Shown piece after piece: positions 10,201 to 18,373 of a stretch of 19,801 nucleotides of DNA (the stretch's first letter is position 1; the number at the start of each line of letters is the position of its first letter). The DNA is from Tetmemena sp. SeJ-2015 (lineage: Eukaryota; Ciliophora; Spirotrichea; Sporadotrichida; Oxytrichidae). The position numbers were made by a program, and so were the translations under genes. The DNA lies in contig JAJKFJ010005109.1 of the NCBI GenBank assembly GCA_027382625.1, positions 1-19,801 of the forward strand, in the 5' to 3' direction. Below the pieces are notes generated by a model. That model did no database searches. It was not told the origin of the DNA and saw only the letters and a list, made by a program, of their open reading frames with translations.

Positions 10201-13200
10201 AATTGTGTTAATCACAATTTTAAGACAAATCTTTGAAGGCAGCGAAACATTCTCAGAGCAACCACATTAATTTGCTTGAGTATGATGATATCATCAAGCA
10301 GCAGCTGTTAATGAACTCTCCTCAAACTTATTTATATATGCAATATTAGAATCACTTTAAACTTATGCGTTAATCTACAACGATGATGCAGATTATATAA
10401 GTAGCCTTATTTTATTTAAAATAAAGAATCAGCCACCTCTCTTTAGGCTCTTGTGGATGAAGCCTATATGCAGAGACAACAGTAATAATATGCTTTCTAA
10501 CTTCAGCAACTTTTACGAGCGGGAGTGCTTCCTCCAAGTACAGCATCGTTTGCAACTACCTCCTCAAATAGTGGAGGCACGGCTTCCCCTGCCAATCTCA
10601 TGCCTCAAAGATACAAATCATCCATATAATTCGTTGAAGATAGTAAGCTATTAGGATCGCTAACTCACTAAAACGGAAAGAAGACCAAGGATACAACGCA
10701 GCGCAAATAGCTCATCAAAGAATGGAAATGATCAGGAATTAGTCCATTCAATTATAGTATAGTACTTTTAAAATCATTCTTCTGTGCCAAAGCTTGAAAA
10801 TAGAAAACAATTCAAACCCAAATCAATGAGTTTAATTGAATCCTAATAAAAATAAAAAGCAGATGATGCTTATCAAAATTTTAAACGAGTTTTATTTTAT
10901 GATTAAAGGCGCCAGCATCATAAAATCCTAGTTCAGCAATCAAAAGAGTCTAAAGCTTGCTAGAGAGTCGGAGTCTAAGAGCAAAGGAAAAGAAAGTTAA
11001 CTTGGCTTTATATAAGGATCTGGAGAAGGCTTCACTAGAAAATCTAGCCATCAGTTTACTCATATTGATCCAGTGACTGAGAAAGTGCACTGTGGTATTT
11101 CATAGCGAATATATTTCAAGAGAAAGTTCGAGAGATCAACTTTACCGCTGCTTATCATAAGGTATGAGGGGATAATTGGAGTTTTTCACAAGGACGAAAT
11201 AGGAATAGACTCTTAGTCTCTTCTAGTGAGGCAGAATTTTCAGAAGTTTCTAAAAATGCTTGCTGAGTACTTTCAAATAAACTTTTTTCGTTCTTTCCCA
11301 TAGATGGAAATAATTTATTTTGAGTTTAGTAGTTCTGACTGAAAAGCACCTGAAGCCAAAGTATCAAGCGATAAAGTAACATCTCAGAACTGTAATAAAG
11401 TCAAAGCGACCTCATTTAGATGGGATCTACAAATAGAGCACATCTGAGTAAACCTATGAGCAAATACTTTTGGACTTTGAAGTCGCTAAGGAAAGAGATA
11501 ACGTGTACATCTTGGAGCCAACTCAAACTACTGACATGAAAAAGCATGTGAAGTTGACTCAGCACATTTTGGACTTGCAAATGTAGAGTGAGACAGATAT
11601 CATTAGGATTCTCCTGCCCCATATAATAACGATATACGCATTCTTATTGTCCCCATATTCTTTGGTTTAGTGAGTTCAAGACCTACAACGTCTGCTTGAA
11701 AACTATTGGATAGTACATCCTAGATCTATTCGATCTGAAGTCTAGCAAAGTCGATAGTCATGGGCAATTCAAGAACAACAATTAAGATGCAAGTCACTCT
11801 CCAACTCTGACTGCTGAAAAGCAGATATCATATCTGAAGGAGACTGCAGATTTGAAGGCTATGAGAATCAAGAGATAAGAAAGCTTGCCCAGACCTCAAA
11901 GCCAGATGCAAATAGTAGTTCCAAAAGTCATTAATGATAACCCTCAATTCATAAAGTAATGAAAAAAGTTATTTTAATTACAGTAGTAAGCTTAGTAAAA
12001 AAAACATTTTTAGCTCTAAAAAATTAAATTAAGCAGATACTGTGAAGGAAATTGATCAAAGAGAAAGTCTAGAAAGAGAGGCTAAAACTGAAAGAAATCG
12101 ATCAGTCAGTCCTTCCTCCAATAGTGACAATGTGCTAGTTTAAAATTTGGATTAATCAACTAAGGGTGTTTCTTTAAATTAGACAGTTTTTCCTTAATCA
12201 ATAATCGGAAACTACAATCAAGACCTTGCCACTTACAGCAAGCTCTTTATGCAAAACTAGTACATCCTCAATCAGATCAATAATTACAGGCTCTCTTGGA
12301 ATGCTACAAGCAACCAAGGAGTCAAAGTTGAAGCACTTATTATGCATGTCAGTATTTATTAGCAGATAGAGGAGAGGAGACAAGTAGACTCCCTGAATAA
12401 CTAGCTGACTATGATGCTTTCAAGTAGGCTCGACGGGATCTAATCAGAGACGAGAAGTAAATCCTTTACATTAATTATTTCGAGAATCCTGACTTTGCTT
12501 CGATTCCTCTTAAAGAGAAGCTGGAGGTTTTCGCCTCAGTCTAGCTTGGCAAAGAGGAATGCGATTTGTTCAGGGATATATGCAAGAAGAAGCTTAAGAT
12601 ATTTTGATCAACAACTCATTTGGATTTATTTGTCTTTATTACTTCACATTTTAAAACCTCTTTAAGTTGGCATTTTTATATTAAAATAGCAGCAAACTTC
12701 GAAAAGTAGAAAGAATTGGAAAGATAAAAGTTGATTGTTGGGAGGGCAACAGCAGAGTAATTATAAATTATTGAAATTAATTATCTATGAAGCAGATCAC
12801 CTTCTCACATACTTTAAAAAAGGAATTAGCCTTCGCCTCGTAATATTCTCAAATGCAATATGCATTTACAAATATCACCTAATTTCAATCAAGATGATTT
12901 GAGGGATAATAAATTTCGCAGAATCTCGAGCCACATATCTTTAAAATTTGCTGTAAAGACTCAATGATTGAATAAAATGAGGAGGGCGAGGCTTTGGCGG
13001 GAAGAGAGCAGAAGGCCTAACGAGCGATACAAAAAATTACCCTTAAGAGATCTCAACAAAATCCGCGCTCGCAGGCTTAACTTCCCTAAATCACAACTAA
13101 CTACGATCAATAGTAGTCATCCACCAAATCTCACTCCAATAACCAAATCTAAAACAAAAGAAGCGAAAACGCACGGGGCATATCTTAGACTCCAAAGGCG

Positions 13201-16200
13201 CAACACATGCCTAACTTTGAAGATGGGGACTTCTCCACAGATAACAGGTTGAGGCCTAACATTTATACACAAAAAAATTAAGTATAATTGTAGCTATAAT
13301 TTCTTAAGCTGATATCGCAATCGATGCAATTGAAAATAAGGAATTATAAAGCACTGTCACAAAAGATAAAATATTATTTTAGAGAGCCAAAATGGTGCAA
13401 GAGGAGAGCCCAGTTAACTCGATGGCTTAAGTCTAAAGCCAATTCAAATCAAGAACACCAAACTATTGAAAAATTTGCAATCTTATTTTTAATTTCCCGG
13501 AGGATTTTTTCGGGAGCAAAAAAGACTCCAGCTCAACTAAGTCGAGAGTGTTATAGAAACACTAAATTTTGAACTAATAGGAAATTGCATCTATTTTTCC
13601 TCCAGCTGGAGCAGTCATTTCCTATAAATTTTATATAGTAGTGGTCGTATTGTTTTGATGTCCTAATTAAAGGGAAACCAATAAATTTAAAATAATGGTG
13701 AAGCCCTCAAAAGAGTGCACATTTTTATTGCAAATTCTTTATGACTAAGTGCGCTCTGAAGGATCAATCTTACGCAATTTCGCAAATCAGTAAAGAGAAA
13801 CTCAAATTCGAGTGGAACAAATAGTCTCCTCTAATCATCAAGCATCCCTAGATACTTTATACTTTTTATGCTTAAGATGAATTTCCACTTGAGAGCAGTC
13901 TCGACAAACTTCTCTTTACTTAAGGAAACATCAATATAGCAAGCAATTTGTCATTTTAAGTAATTTTAGATGATTTAATGCTCTAAACATGAAAATAACT
14001 TATAATGTTTATATTAAATAAAATCCTTATCTTAAAATATTAAGGGGGAAACATAAAACTTAACTTATAAAAAGCGACTTTCTATTTTGTTGCTATCAAT
14101 TTTTAGATAACTTTTGGTAATACATCCTCTTCCTAAAATGATGAGAGCTCAAACTAATATTAATCATTGCAACATCAAGGCCAGTATAATACTCTTTTAT
14201 TTTGTAATACACTTTGCAAAAATGATTATAAAATTCTATCAAACCCAATTAACATAAATGGTGTAACTTTAAATGGAAGCACTCACTCCAAAGAAACTAC
14301 TGATCAGGAACTTGCAGGAGCGCGGGAGCTCAAACTTCACCCACTGCCCTCCCAATCGAGCGTGATATTGGCAGAGAGAAACTCTTTCAAAGCTCCTGCT
14401 GTTAAGCTGGAGCAAATGGTGAAAAGCGGATCTCACGCAAGGAGCAGAGGCAACATATAGAGTGTTTTCGATAGTGACCTTCCTAACTATCCCACATCAA
14501 CACTAAACAAATATAGCCCACGCTCTTTTTATTACTAAAGAGTAGAAAGAACACTGTTTAAAATTCACCTAATCAAAGCGGAAAATTCAACTCGCATGAT
14601 ATGATGGGAGAACTCATGCTCGCAAAATTCAAAACTGAATCTTCTCCTCACAAAGAAACTTTAATCTTATGTAAAGAGAGCGTGATAGTTCAGCATGCAG
14701 ATCCTCAACAGCAGCAGTACACATCTAGCTTTGGTAAAAACAGTCTCTTACTCCAAAATTAATTTGTGATACCTCACAACCAACCTTTCTTTGATTTACT
14801 AAATTCAATTTATTCTTTCTTTAAAAGAAGAATGGGTTCTGTTTTGGAATAAGAATCCAACCTCCAACAAGAAGTAAATCTATCACTCAAAGCATCGAAT
14901 AAAGATATCACCTCCTAAAACTCTAACAAAATATTGATCACCCTTATTTATTACTCTTAGAAGGGAAAGAAAAGTGGAAGTGGCTGTGGAGTGCGTCGAA
15001 GCAAGAGCTTCCAGACTATAACAACTTGCCCATAAATGGAAGACTTCAAGTGTGGCAAATTAAACTCGGGTATTAAATAACTGCAGCAGAGCCCAGAGCA
15101 AAGATATGCCTCTCAGGGAGTTAAAACTAAACTCACTACTTAGCAATAGCAAAATAACATGGGAACTTTTGATCGTGCTCAGGACTACTTCCAGTCTTTC
15201 ATATCCCAAGCTGATGTAAGATCCGAGCAGAGGGTCTACTCAGAGAGCTACTTGTAAATTTAATATTAAGCAAGCCCTTTGAGAAAAAGATAGAGGAAGT
15301 AGTGCAGAAGAGGACGAGAGGGGCTCTGCTTAATTAATACGAGTTGCAGAGGCAGCAGAGAAACAGATCCTAATAGGACTAAGTTAGATCCAATTACAAG
15401 CTCTCACCAGCCCTAGAAGTTGATATTTATTTAAATGTAGCTAAATTTAAATTATGATCGAGACCTCGACTTCAGCAAGATTCTATAGAAGATCCATAAA
15501 AAACCCAAGCTCTGCATGCCTGTTCTATAACCCATCAATAGAGAAAGTATTCTCTCTCAAGATTAGGCTAGCTAGGCAAAGGAAATACTTTATTTTTAAC
15601 ATAAGGATAAGATATGTGAATCAGCCAATAAATAGATAATTATAAAACACAAAAGATCCTCCAAGACTCCTCATTCAGATGTTCTGCGATTTTAAATTTA
15701 AAATGCTATTGTATACTGAGTGAGTAATGTTAATTTTTTGTCGTTTATTATACTTCGATAAGATATGGATGTATTCGAGGAATCTCCTTTTGCTAACAAT
15801 AAAAATCAGCACCGTAGACACGCACAGATCAGCACACCTTTCATTAATTAGAAACACGAAGAACTGATGCTTTAAGAACAGCATATTATGGTGGACAACT
15901 ATAGAACTAACAAAGACCACGCAAAGCTGGAATTTGCTATGTTCGAGTCTCAAAATGTAATTAAAATTTTAATCTTACTAAGTAAATATTAAATGAGGAG
16001 ATGATTGATTAGCCCATTATCATTCCTCGAGAATAACTACAACTACCAGTGCAATCCTCTTAGTCCTCTCTCCAGTCTTCCTTCAATTCTTTATTCAATT
16101 TACGTGATTGAGATGATGGATTAATTAGAGTGTAATTCTCAAAATCTGAAGTTAAAGCTAAGGAGAGATTCTAAATTGAGCGTGGCTAAGGATTCAGCAG

Positions 16201-18307
16201 GAAGTGCTCTCTCTTTCAGAGCCTTAAACTAAGTGATGCCCTCTGATGCGATAAACAAGCAATCAGATGATCTCACTAAACAAAATAAACAAGATATATT
16301 TAGTTACAAAAATATTTATAAAAAACTTTGTTTGAACAACATGATCATAAGGTATTTAGAATTAATTCCTTCTTTAATCCCATTTTGTCATTTTCATTAA
16401 TTTGTTTCACTAATTTAAACAAATGAGCTTGAATGACTAGCTAAAGAGCATCACACAAGGACAGTAAAAAACCCTAAGCTCCAGACTTTAAGAAACCAAG
16501 AGTATTCATAAAATATTAATGCTTTATACGTTTTTAGCAGAAATCCTAAGTCCAATCTATTCAATTAAAAGGTCCAATCCAAGGGACTCCCCATCAACTC
16601 ATCAGATCAATTAATCACCAATCAAAACTAAAACACTCTAAATAATTCTTCAAAGAATTTTTTAATATGAAATAGTCGATAAAGTCGTCTTTAATTAAAA
16701 TTTGCCATTTACAGAATCCTTTAGTTTTGTTTATTCATAAAATTATAGCTAAAAATAAATTAATTTTGGGATTATTTTCTTATTTTTATTATAAAACACT
16801 TAAAATAGTCACCAAACTCTTGGCCCTTCTGTGACAAACTCTCGCCTTTCGTTTTTAAAGAAGTTTGAGAACACCCAGCAGTCTCAGACTTTCAAAAAGC
16901 AACTAGATACTCTTCAAATATTGGCTATTTTTTATTAAGATGCACTTAACGAAGCCTAGGAGTCAGTGTTAGAGTCTCAATCCACCAGCGATAAAAATCC
17001 CTTTGAGAAGAATATTACAGTACACATTTTTAATTCGTTGAGTTAGCCTCTGACAAGCAACAGTACACAAACAGCTTAGAGAAGAAGGATCAGCCAGTCA
17101 TCCCCTCAGGCAGAAAGACTAAGAGAAAGATCCTCCTAATGACTAACATCCAGAAAAAACTCACCACTTCAAGCAGCCTCATCGCTCAGACCCCCATTGA
17201 AACCCTCAACCAGAGATTTTCAGCCGGCTAAGTTTAAATTAGCATTTCATTCTATATTTCTATTAGTGAACAACTGCTCTATAAACTCACAGTAATTGCT
17301 TTAAAAGCAACTGACTGGATCATCTACAGCCGGAGGGCAGAATCTAAGTTCAACTACTGCTTCTGGCTTAGAGCTGAAGCAGTACCACTCCTCCCCCACC
17401 AACATCACCCTCACTCCAAAGAGCATGAGCGACCATCTCTGCCTCTCCTAGGGAGTGGATCATATGGGGGTTACTAACAGCACTGAGTTCGCACAGAGAG
17501 TTGTAAATTTTCACAGCAATCTTAGTAGTATCTAGGCCTCCGCTAGACCTACAGTTCTCACATTTTTAATCTTATTTGACCAAGCTTGAAGCAAATCCAT
17601 GACTCAATTATTCCAGAGGCAGTGGAGTTTCAGCTTGAAAACTATCCATCATCATCTTTATTCATTATAATTAATCTTCTTCTTTATTTATAAACTAAGA
17701 GGAGCAGATGGTATTTGAGGAGGCACTAGATAAAAATATTGCAGACAGCGGAAGTGGCGACATGCACCAAATATTTGGACTCACATTCGGAAAAAGCCTC
17801 ATGAAATGAAACTCAAACTAAAAGGCTTGAACACTCAAATAAAAAACTCTAAAAATAAGATATTAAATTTAACAGCAAGTCATTAAGATGGAACTATCTA
17901 TAGCGACTCTGATTTGATGAGAGAATTAATTTTTACTACTTTTTATTTGCCAATGAAGCTAACTGTTATAAACCAAGTGAGGGGGCATTTATGGGACCGA
18001 CGACATTTTGTTAAAAGACATCATTTAAATATCAGCAATAAATAACCTCATTATAAACTTGAAGCCTATTAATCCGCAAGCTTGTGGACAAAGCAAACCC
18101 TCACAGAAGAAAACCTTAAATCTTTTGATTTCTATCGGGGATCTGTCATTTAAAAAAGCATCAATTAAAATACATATGTGCATTGTAATCATATTCAAAT
18201 AATTTTTAAGCAAGTGTTTTATATCTTTTTATATTTATTAACTAGACACTTTATAAATCTCAATAAATTTCAAGTTCCTTCTAAAAATGAGTTAAAGAGA
18301 AGTTTGA
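7261..18307 (+). CDS. Giant Asn/Gln/Ser-rich protein of unknown function, about 2,900 residues, with about 49 proposed IESs
   Basis: I do not recognise this protein. From ATG 7261 (MQESHQLLHHQSS, after an A-run) one frame can be followed to about 18307 once about 49 IESs (about 2.3 kb) are removed. Much of it is low-complexity, rich in Gln (many TAA/TAG), Asn, Ser and Thr, e.g. AYMQRQQQQYAFQLQQLL near 10460. Two parts look more ordered: about 11000-11800 (IRYEGIIGVFHKDEIGI, DFEVAKERDNVYILEPT, EFKTYNVCLKTIGQYILDL) and about 12200-13000 (ILYINYFENPDFASIPLKEK, NFEKQKELERQKLIVGRATA, the latter probably coiled coil). No membrane segment, kinase or nuclease motif is seen. It may be a scaffold or RNA-granule type protein, but that is only inference from composition. 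Weak points: frame choice at 8062-8106, 8259-8282 and 17734-17775, and the 3' end. Sequence after about 18130 loses coding character, so TGA 18305-18307 is the latest possible stop. Two adjacent genes fused by my reading cannot be fully excluded. Confidence 0.65.
7619..7639 (+). other. IES, 21 bp, pointer ATTAGG (3n, no stop)
   Basis: ATTAGG at 7619-7624 and 7640-7645. In-frame deletion gives LTTNQGLINVSRAEGA. It is invisible to ORF calling because it is 3n and lacks TGA. Confidence 0.75.
7677..7709 (+). other. IES, 33 bp, pointer AATATT (3n, no stop)
   Basis: AATATT at 7677-7682 and 7710-7715. Removes a hydrophobic, AT-rich insert and gives RAEGAILGGHNLSS. Confidence 0.75.
8062..8103 (+). 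other. Proposed IES, 42 bp, pointer TTC
   Basis: TTC at 8062-8064 and 8104-8106. Removes TGA and gives YNSTFSLQLKSQNRER. A competing 17-bp deletion with pointer ATTGA (8071-8075, 8088-8092) opens another frame (SSIETSWVQSTTEIS); I prefer the Gln-rich frame, which joins the next secure segment. Confidence 0.5.
8259..8280 (+). other. Proposed IES, 22 bp, pointer AG
   Basis: A frame change is needed between IIHQHAL and GQISAGQGQTAKT. The only phase-correct repeat found is AG at 8259-8260 and 8281-8282, so the edge is weak. Confidence 0.4.
8365..8393 (+). other. IES, 29 bp, pointer TAA
   Basis: TAA at 8365-8367 and 8394-8396. Junction HAHNSSKGQLQAGNLL; removes TGA. Confidence 0.7.
8484..8517 (+). 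other. IES, 34 bp, pointer TGAG
   Basis: TGAG at 8484-8487 and 8518-8521. Junction ISHQNEHNNQLTNTVRA. Confidence 0.8.
8624..8647 (+). other. Possible IES, 24 bp, pointer ACA (3n, no stop)
   Basis: ACA at 8624-8626 and 8648-8650 (another at 8642). The AT-rich insert reads TYIYYVTN; removal gives NPASTGTQPSSVPRK. No frame evidence, so tentative. Confidence 0.4.
8835..8862 (+). other. IES, 28 bp, pointer ATGTT
   Basis: ATGTT at 8835-8839 and 8863-8867. Junction SHQFYVSVCPLSSKYPKQ. Confidence 0.8.
8977..9027 (+). other. IES, 51 bp, pointer TTTAA (3n, no stop)
   Basis: TTTAA at 8977-8981 and 9028-9032. Removes a very AT-rich insert; junction TVISAGFQVSSGGNYLQ. Confidence 0.65.
9447..9493 (+). 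other. IES, 47 bp, pointer GTTTC
   Basis: GTTTC at 9447-9451 and 9494-9498. Junction GGANCMVSPKSFIQLQD. Confidence 0.85.
9702..9722 (+). other. IES, 21 bp, pointer ATTC (3n)
   Basis: ATTC at 9702-9705 and 9723-9726. Removes TGA and gives LNFNYSQALREQRNSF. A 12-bp CATT alternative exists at the same place. Confidence 0.6.
9913..9994 (+). other. IES, 82 bp, pointer TTTAAA
   Basis: TTTAAA at 9913-9918 and 9995-10000, with an extra copy at 9963. Junction QVKILHLKEDVVLKLYC. Confidence 0.8.
10324..10358 (+). other. IES, 35 bp, pointer AAACTTAT
   Basis: The exact 8-bp repeat lies at 10324-10331 and 10359-10366. Junction NSPQTYALIYNDDADYI. Confidence 0.9.
10406..10440 (+). other. IES, 35 bp, pointer CTT
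   Basis: CTT at 10406-10408 and 10441-10443. Junction DADYISSLQALVDEAYM. Confidence 0.65.
10677..10716 (+). other. IES, 40 bp, pointer AAAGAA
   Basis: AAAGAA at 10677-10682 and 10717-10722. Junction LTHQNGKNGNDQELVHS. Confidence 0.8.
10745..10774 (+). other. IES, 30 bp, pointer CATTC (3n, no stop)
   Basis: CATTC at 10745-10749 and 10775-10779. AT-rich insert; junction QELVHSSVPKLENRK. Confidence 0.7.
10856..10904 (+). other. IES, 49 bp, pointer AAAG
   Basis: AAAG at 10856-10859 and 10905-10908. Junction ESQQKQKGASIIKSQFS, then a long open frame. Confidence 0.75.
11263..11338 (+). other. IES, 76 bp, pointer CTGA
   Basis: CTGA at 11263-11266 and 11339-11342 (a third copy at 11335 is out of phase). 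Junction FLKMLAEKHLKPKYQAI. Confidence 0.75.
11617..11650 (+). other. IES, 34 bp, pointer CCCCATAT
   Basis: An exact 8-bp, GC-containing repeat at 11617-11624 and 11651-11658. Junction IRILLPHILWFSEFKTY. Confidence 0.92.
11954..11987 (+). other. IES, 34 bp, pointer AAG
   Basis: AAG at 11954-11956 and 11988-11990. Removes TGA; junction NPQFIKLSKKNIFSS. Confidence 0.65.
12432..12448 (+). other. IES, 17 bp, pointer GACG
   Basis: GACG at 12432-12435 and 12449-12452. Junction MMLSSRLDEKQILYINYF. Short, and not AT-rich. Confidence 0.7.
12594..12680 (+). other. IES, 87 bp, pointer TTAA (3n)
   Basis: TTAA at 12594-12597 and 12681-12684. Removes TGA at 12605; junction DICKKKLKIAANFEKQK. Confidence 0.75.
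12751..12790 (+). other. IES, 40 bp, pointer AGCAGA
   Basis: AGCAGA at 12751-12756 and 12791-12796. Junction VGRATADHLLTYFKKG. Confidence 0.75.
12842..12870 (+). other. IES, 29 bp, pointer AATAT
   Basis: AATAT at 12842-12846 and 12871-12875. Junction ISLRLVISPNFN. Confidence 0.75.
12887..12921 (+). other. IES, 35 bp, pointer AATC
   Basis: AATC at 12887-12890 and 12922-12925. Junction SPNFNLEPHIFKICCKD. The MDS between this and the previous IES is only about 16 bp long. Confidence 0.7.
13278..13303 (+). other. IES, 26 bp, pointer TTAAG
   Basis: TTAAG at 13278-13282 and 13304-13308. Junction IYTQKNQADIAIDAIEN. Confidence 0.8.
13443..13493 (+). other. IES, 51 bp, pointer TTC (3n)
   Basis: TTC at 13443-13445 and 13494-13496. 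Removes TGA; junction QVQSQFPEDFFGSKK. Confidence 0.65.
13620..13660 (+). other. IES, 41 bp, pointer TCCTA
   Basis: TCCTA at 13620-13624 and 13661-13665. Junction PAGAVISQLKGNQQIQN. Confidence 0.8.
13714..13747 (+). other. IES, 34 bp, pointer AGTGC
   Basis: AGTGC at 13714-13718 and 13748-13752. Junction GEALKRVRSEGSILRNF. Confidence 0.75.
13850..13874 (+). other. IES, 25 bp, pointer AGAT
   Basis: AGAT at 13850-13853 and 13875-13878. Junction NHQASLDEFPLESSLDK. Confidence 0.8.
13960..14116 (+). other. IES, 157 bp, pointer GTAAT, the longest in the window
   Basis: GTAAT at 13960-13964 and 14117-14121. The very AT-rich interior contains TGA. Junction NLSFQVIHPLPKMMRAQ. An inner 8-bp TTTTAGAT repeat (13964-13971, 14101-14108 region) is out of phase. 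Confidence 0.65.
14171..14250 (+). other. IES, 80 bp, pointer AACAT
   Basis: AACAT at 14171-14175 and 14251-14255. Junction TNINHCNINGVTLNGST. Confidence 0.75.
14502..14533 (+). other. IES, 32 bp, pointer ACTAAA
   Basis: ACTAAA at 14502-14507 and 14534-14539. Junction YPTSTLKSRKNTVQNSP. Confidence 0.85.
14785..14814 (+). other. IES, 30 bp, pointer CTTTCTTT (3n, no stop)
   Basis: The exact 8-bp repeat lies at 14785-14792 and 14815-14822. Junction PHNQPFFKRRMGSVLEQ. Confidence 0.75.
14920..14952 (+). other. IES, 33 bp, pointer ACTCT (3n, no stop)
   Basis: ACTCT at 14920-14924 and 14953-14957. Junction DITSQNSQKGKKSGSG. An ATCACC repeat nearby would be an alternative. Confidence 0.6.
15246..15268 (+). 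other. IES, 23 bp, pointer AGC
   Basis: AGC at 15246-15248 and 15269-15271. Junction RVYSESKPFEKKIEEVV. Confidence 0.75.
15429..15444 (+). other. IES, 16 bp, pointer ATTTAAAT
   Basis: ATTTAAAT (a palindrome) at 15429-15436 and 15445-15452. Junction LEVDIYLNYDRDLDFSK; the segment removed is half pointer. Confidence 0.85.
15687..15755 (+). other. IES, 69 bp, pointer CGAT (3n)
   Basis: CGAT at 15687-15690 and 15756-15759. Removes TGA; junction HSDVLRQDMDVFEESPF. Confidence 0.75.
15953..15990 (+). other. IES, 38 bp, pointer AAATG
   Basis: AAATG at 15953-15957 and 15991-15995. Junction AMFESQNEEMIDQPIII. Confidence 0.8.
16085..16133 (+). other. IES, 49 bp, pointer AATTCT
   Basis: AATTCT at 16085-16090 and 16134-16139. 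Junction LQSSFNSQNLKLKLRRD. Confidence 0.8.
16277..16415 (+). other. IES, 139 bp, pointer TAAACAAA
   Basis: The exact 8-bp repeat lies at 16277-16284 and 16416-16423. Junction SDDLTKQMSLNDQLKSI. Confidence 0.85.
16498..16547 (+). other. IES, 50 bp, pointer AAG
   Basis: AAG at 16498-16500 and 16548-16550. Junction SRLQETKSNLFNQKVQS. Confidence 0.65.
16659..16782 (+). other. IES, 124 bp, pointer TTTTTA
   Basis: TTTTTA at 16659-16664 and 16783-16788. Removes TGA; junction NNSSKNFLLQNTQNSHQ. An 8-bp AAATAGTC repeat lies close by at about 16670 and 16804, but its left copy follows the TGA. Confidence 0.6.
17003..17037 (+). other. IES, 35 bp, pointer TTGAG
   Basis: TTGAG at 17003-17007 and 17038-17042. 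Junction SDKNPFELASDKQQYTN, opening a good frame. It overlaps a longer competing repeat (see findings). Confidence 0.75.
17221..17326 (+). other. IES, 106 bp, pointer CAGCCGG
   Basis: A GC-rich 7-bp repeat at 17221-17227 and 17327-17333. Junction NQRFSAGGQNLSSTTAS. Confidence 0.9.
17546..17577 (+). other. IES, 32 bp, pointer GACC
   Basis: GACC at 17546-17549 and 17578-17581. Junction QASARPSLKQIHDSIIP. Confidence 0.8.
17655..17680 (+). other. IES, 26 bp, pointer TCTTTATT
   Basis: The exact 8-bp repeat lies at 17655-17662 and 17681-17688. Junction NYPSSSLFINQEEQMVF. Confidence 0.88.
17734..17768 (+). other. Proposed IES, 35 bp, pointer AAATATT, not AT-rich
   Basis: AAATATT at 17734-17740 and 17769-17775. 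Deletion gives EALDKNIWTHIRKKPHE and a long open frame. Left in place, the insert reads as plausible coding (IADSGSGDMHQIFG) but reaches TGA soon after. Confidence 0.5.
17904..17997 (+). other. IES, 94 bp, pointer CGAC
   Basis: CGAC at 17904-17907 and 17998-18001 (and 18001-18004). Junction DGTIYSDDILLKDIIQI. A second possible deletion inside it (GAA, 17923/17955) gives a shorter, less convincing frame. Confidence 0.65.
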
Positions 18308-18373
18308 ATAAGAATTTTTTATATAGTTATTAATAAAGTAATGGAATAAAGATAAACTCACAATAGCTCTGAG
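18308..18373 (+). other. Short AT-rich spacer between the giant gene and the kinase gene
   Basis: About 66 bp, AT-rich, presumably 3' untranslated sequence and kinase promoter. No motif recognised. Confidence 0.4.

Noticed and set aside
11416..11622. Minus-strand ORF
   Set aside because: Antisense to a well-supported coding stretch of the giant gene.
12968..13252. Plus-strand 94-residue Arg-rich ORF
   Set aside because: Another plus frame (EEGEALAGREQKAQRAIQK onward) continues the giant protein across the neighbouring MDSs; the Arg-rich frame does not.
15675..15953. Minus-strand 92-residue ORF
   Set aside because: It overlaps an IES and the coding MDS DMDVFEESPF on the plus strand. Long chance ORFs are expected with one stop codon.
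17017..17068. Deletion using the 9-bp ACAGTACAC repeat
   Set aside because: It yields a weaker frame than the TTGAG deletion and reaches TGA soon after. Recorded as a finding because the repeat is long.
18025..18213. Minus-strand 62-residue ORF
   Set aside because: Antisense to the plus-strand segment INPQACGQSKPSQKK at the end of the giant gene.
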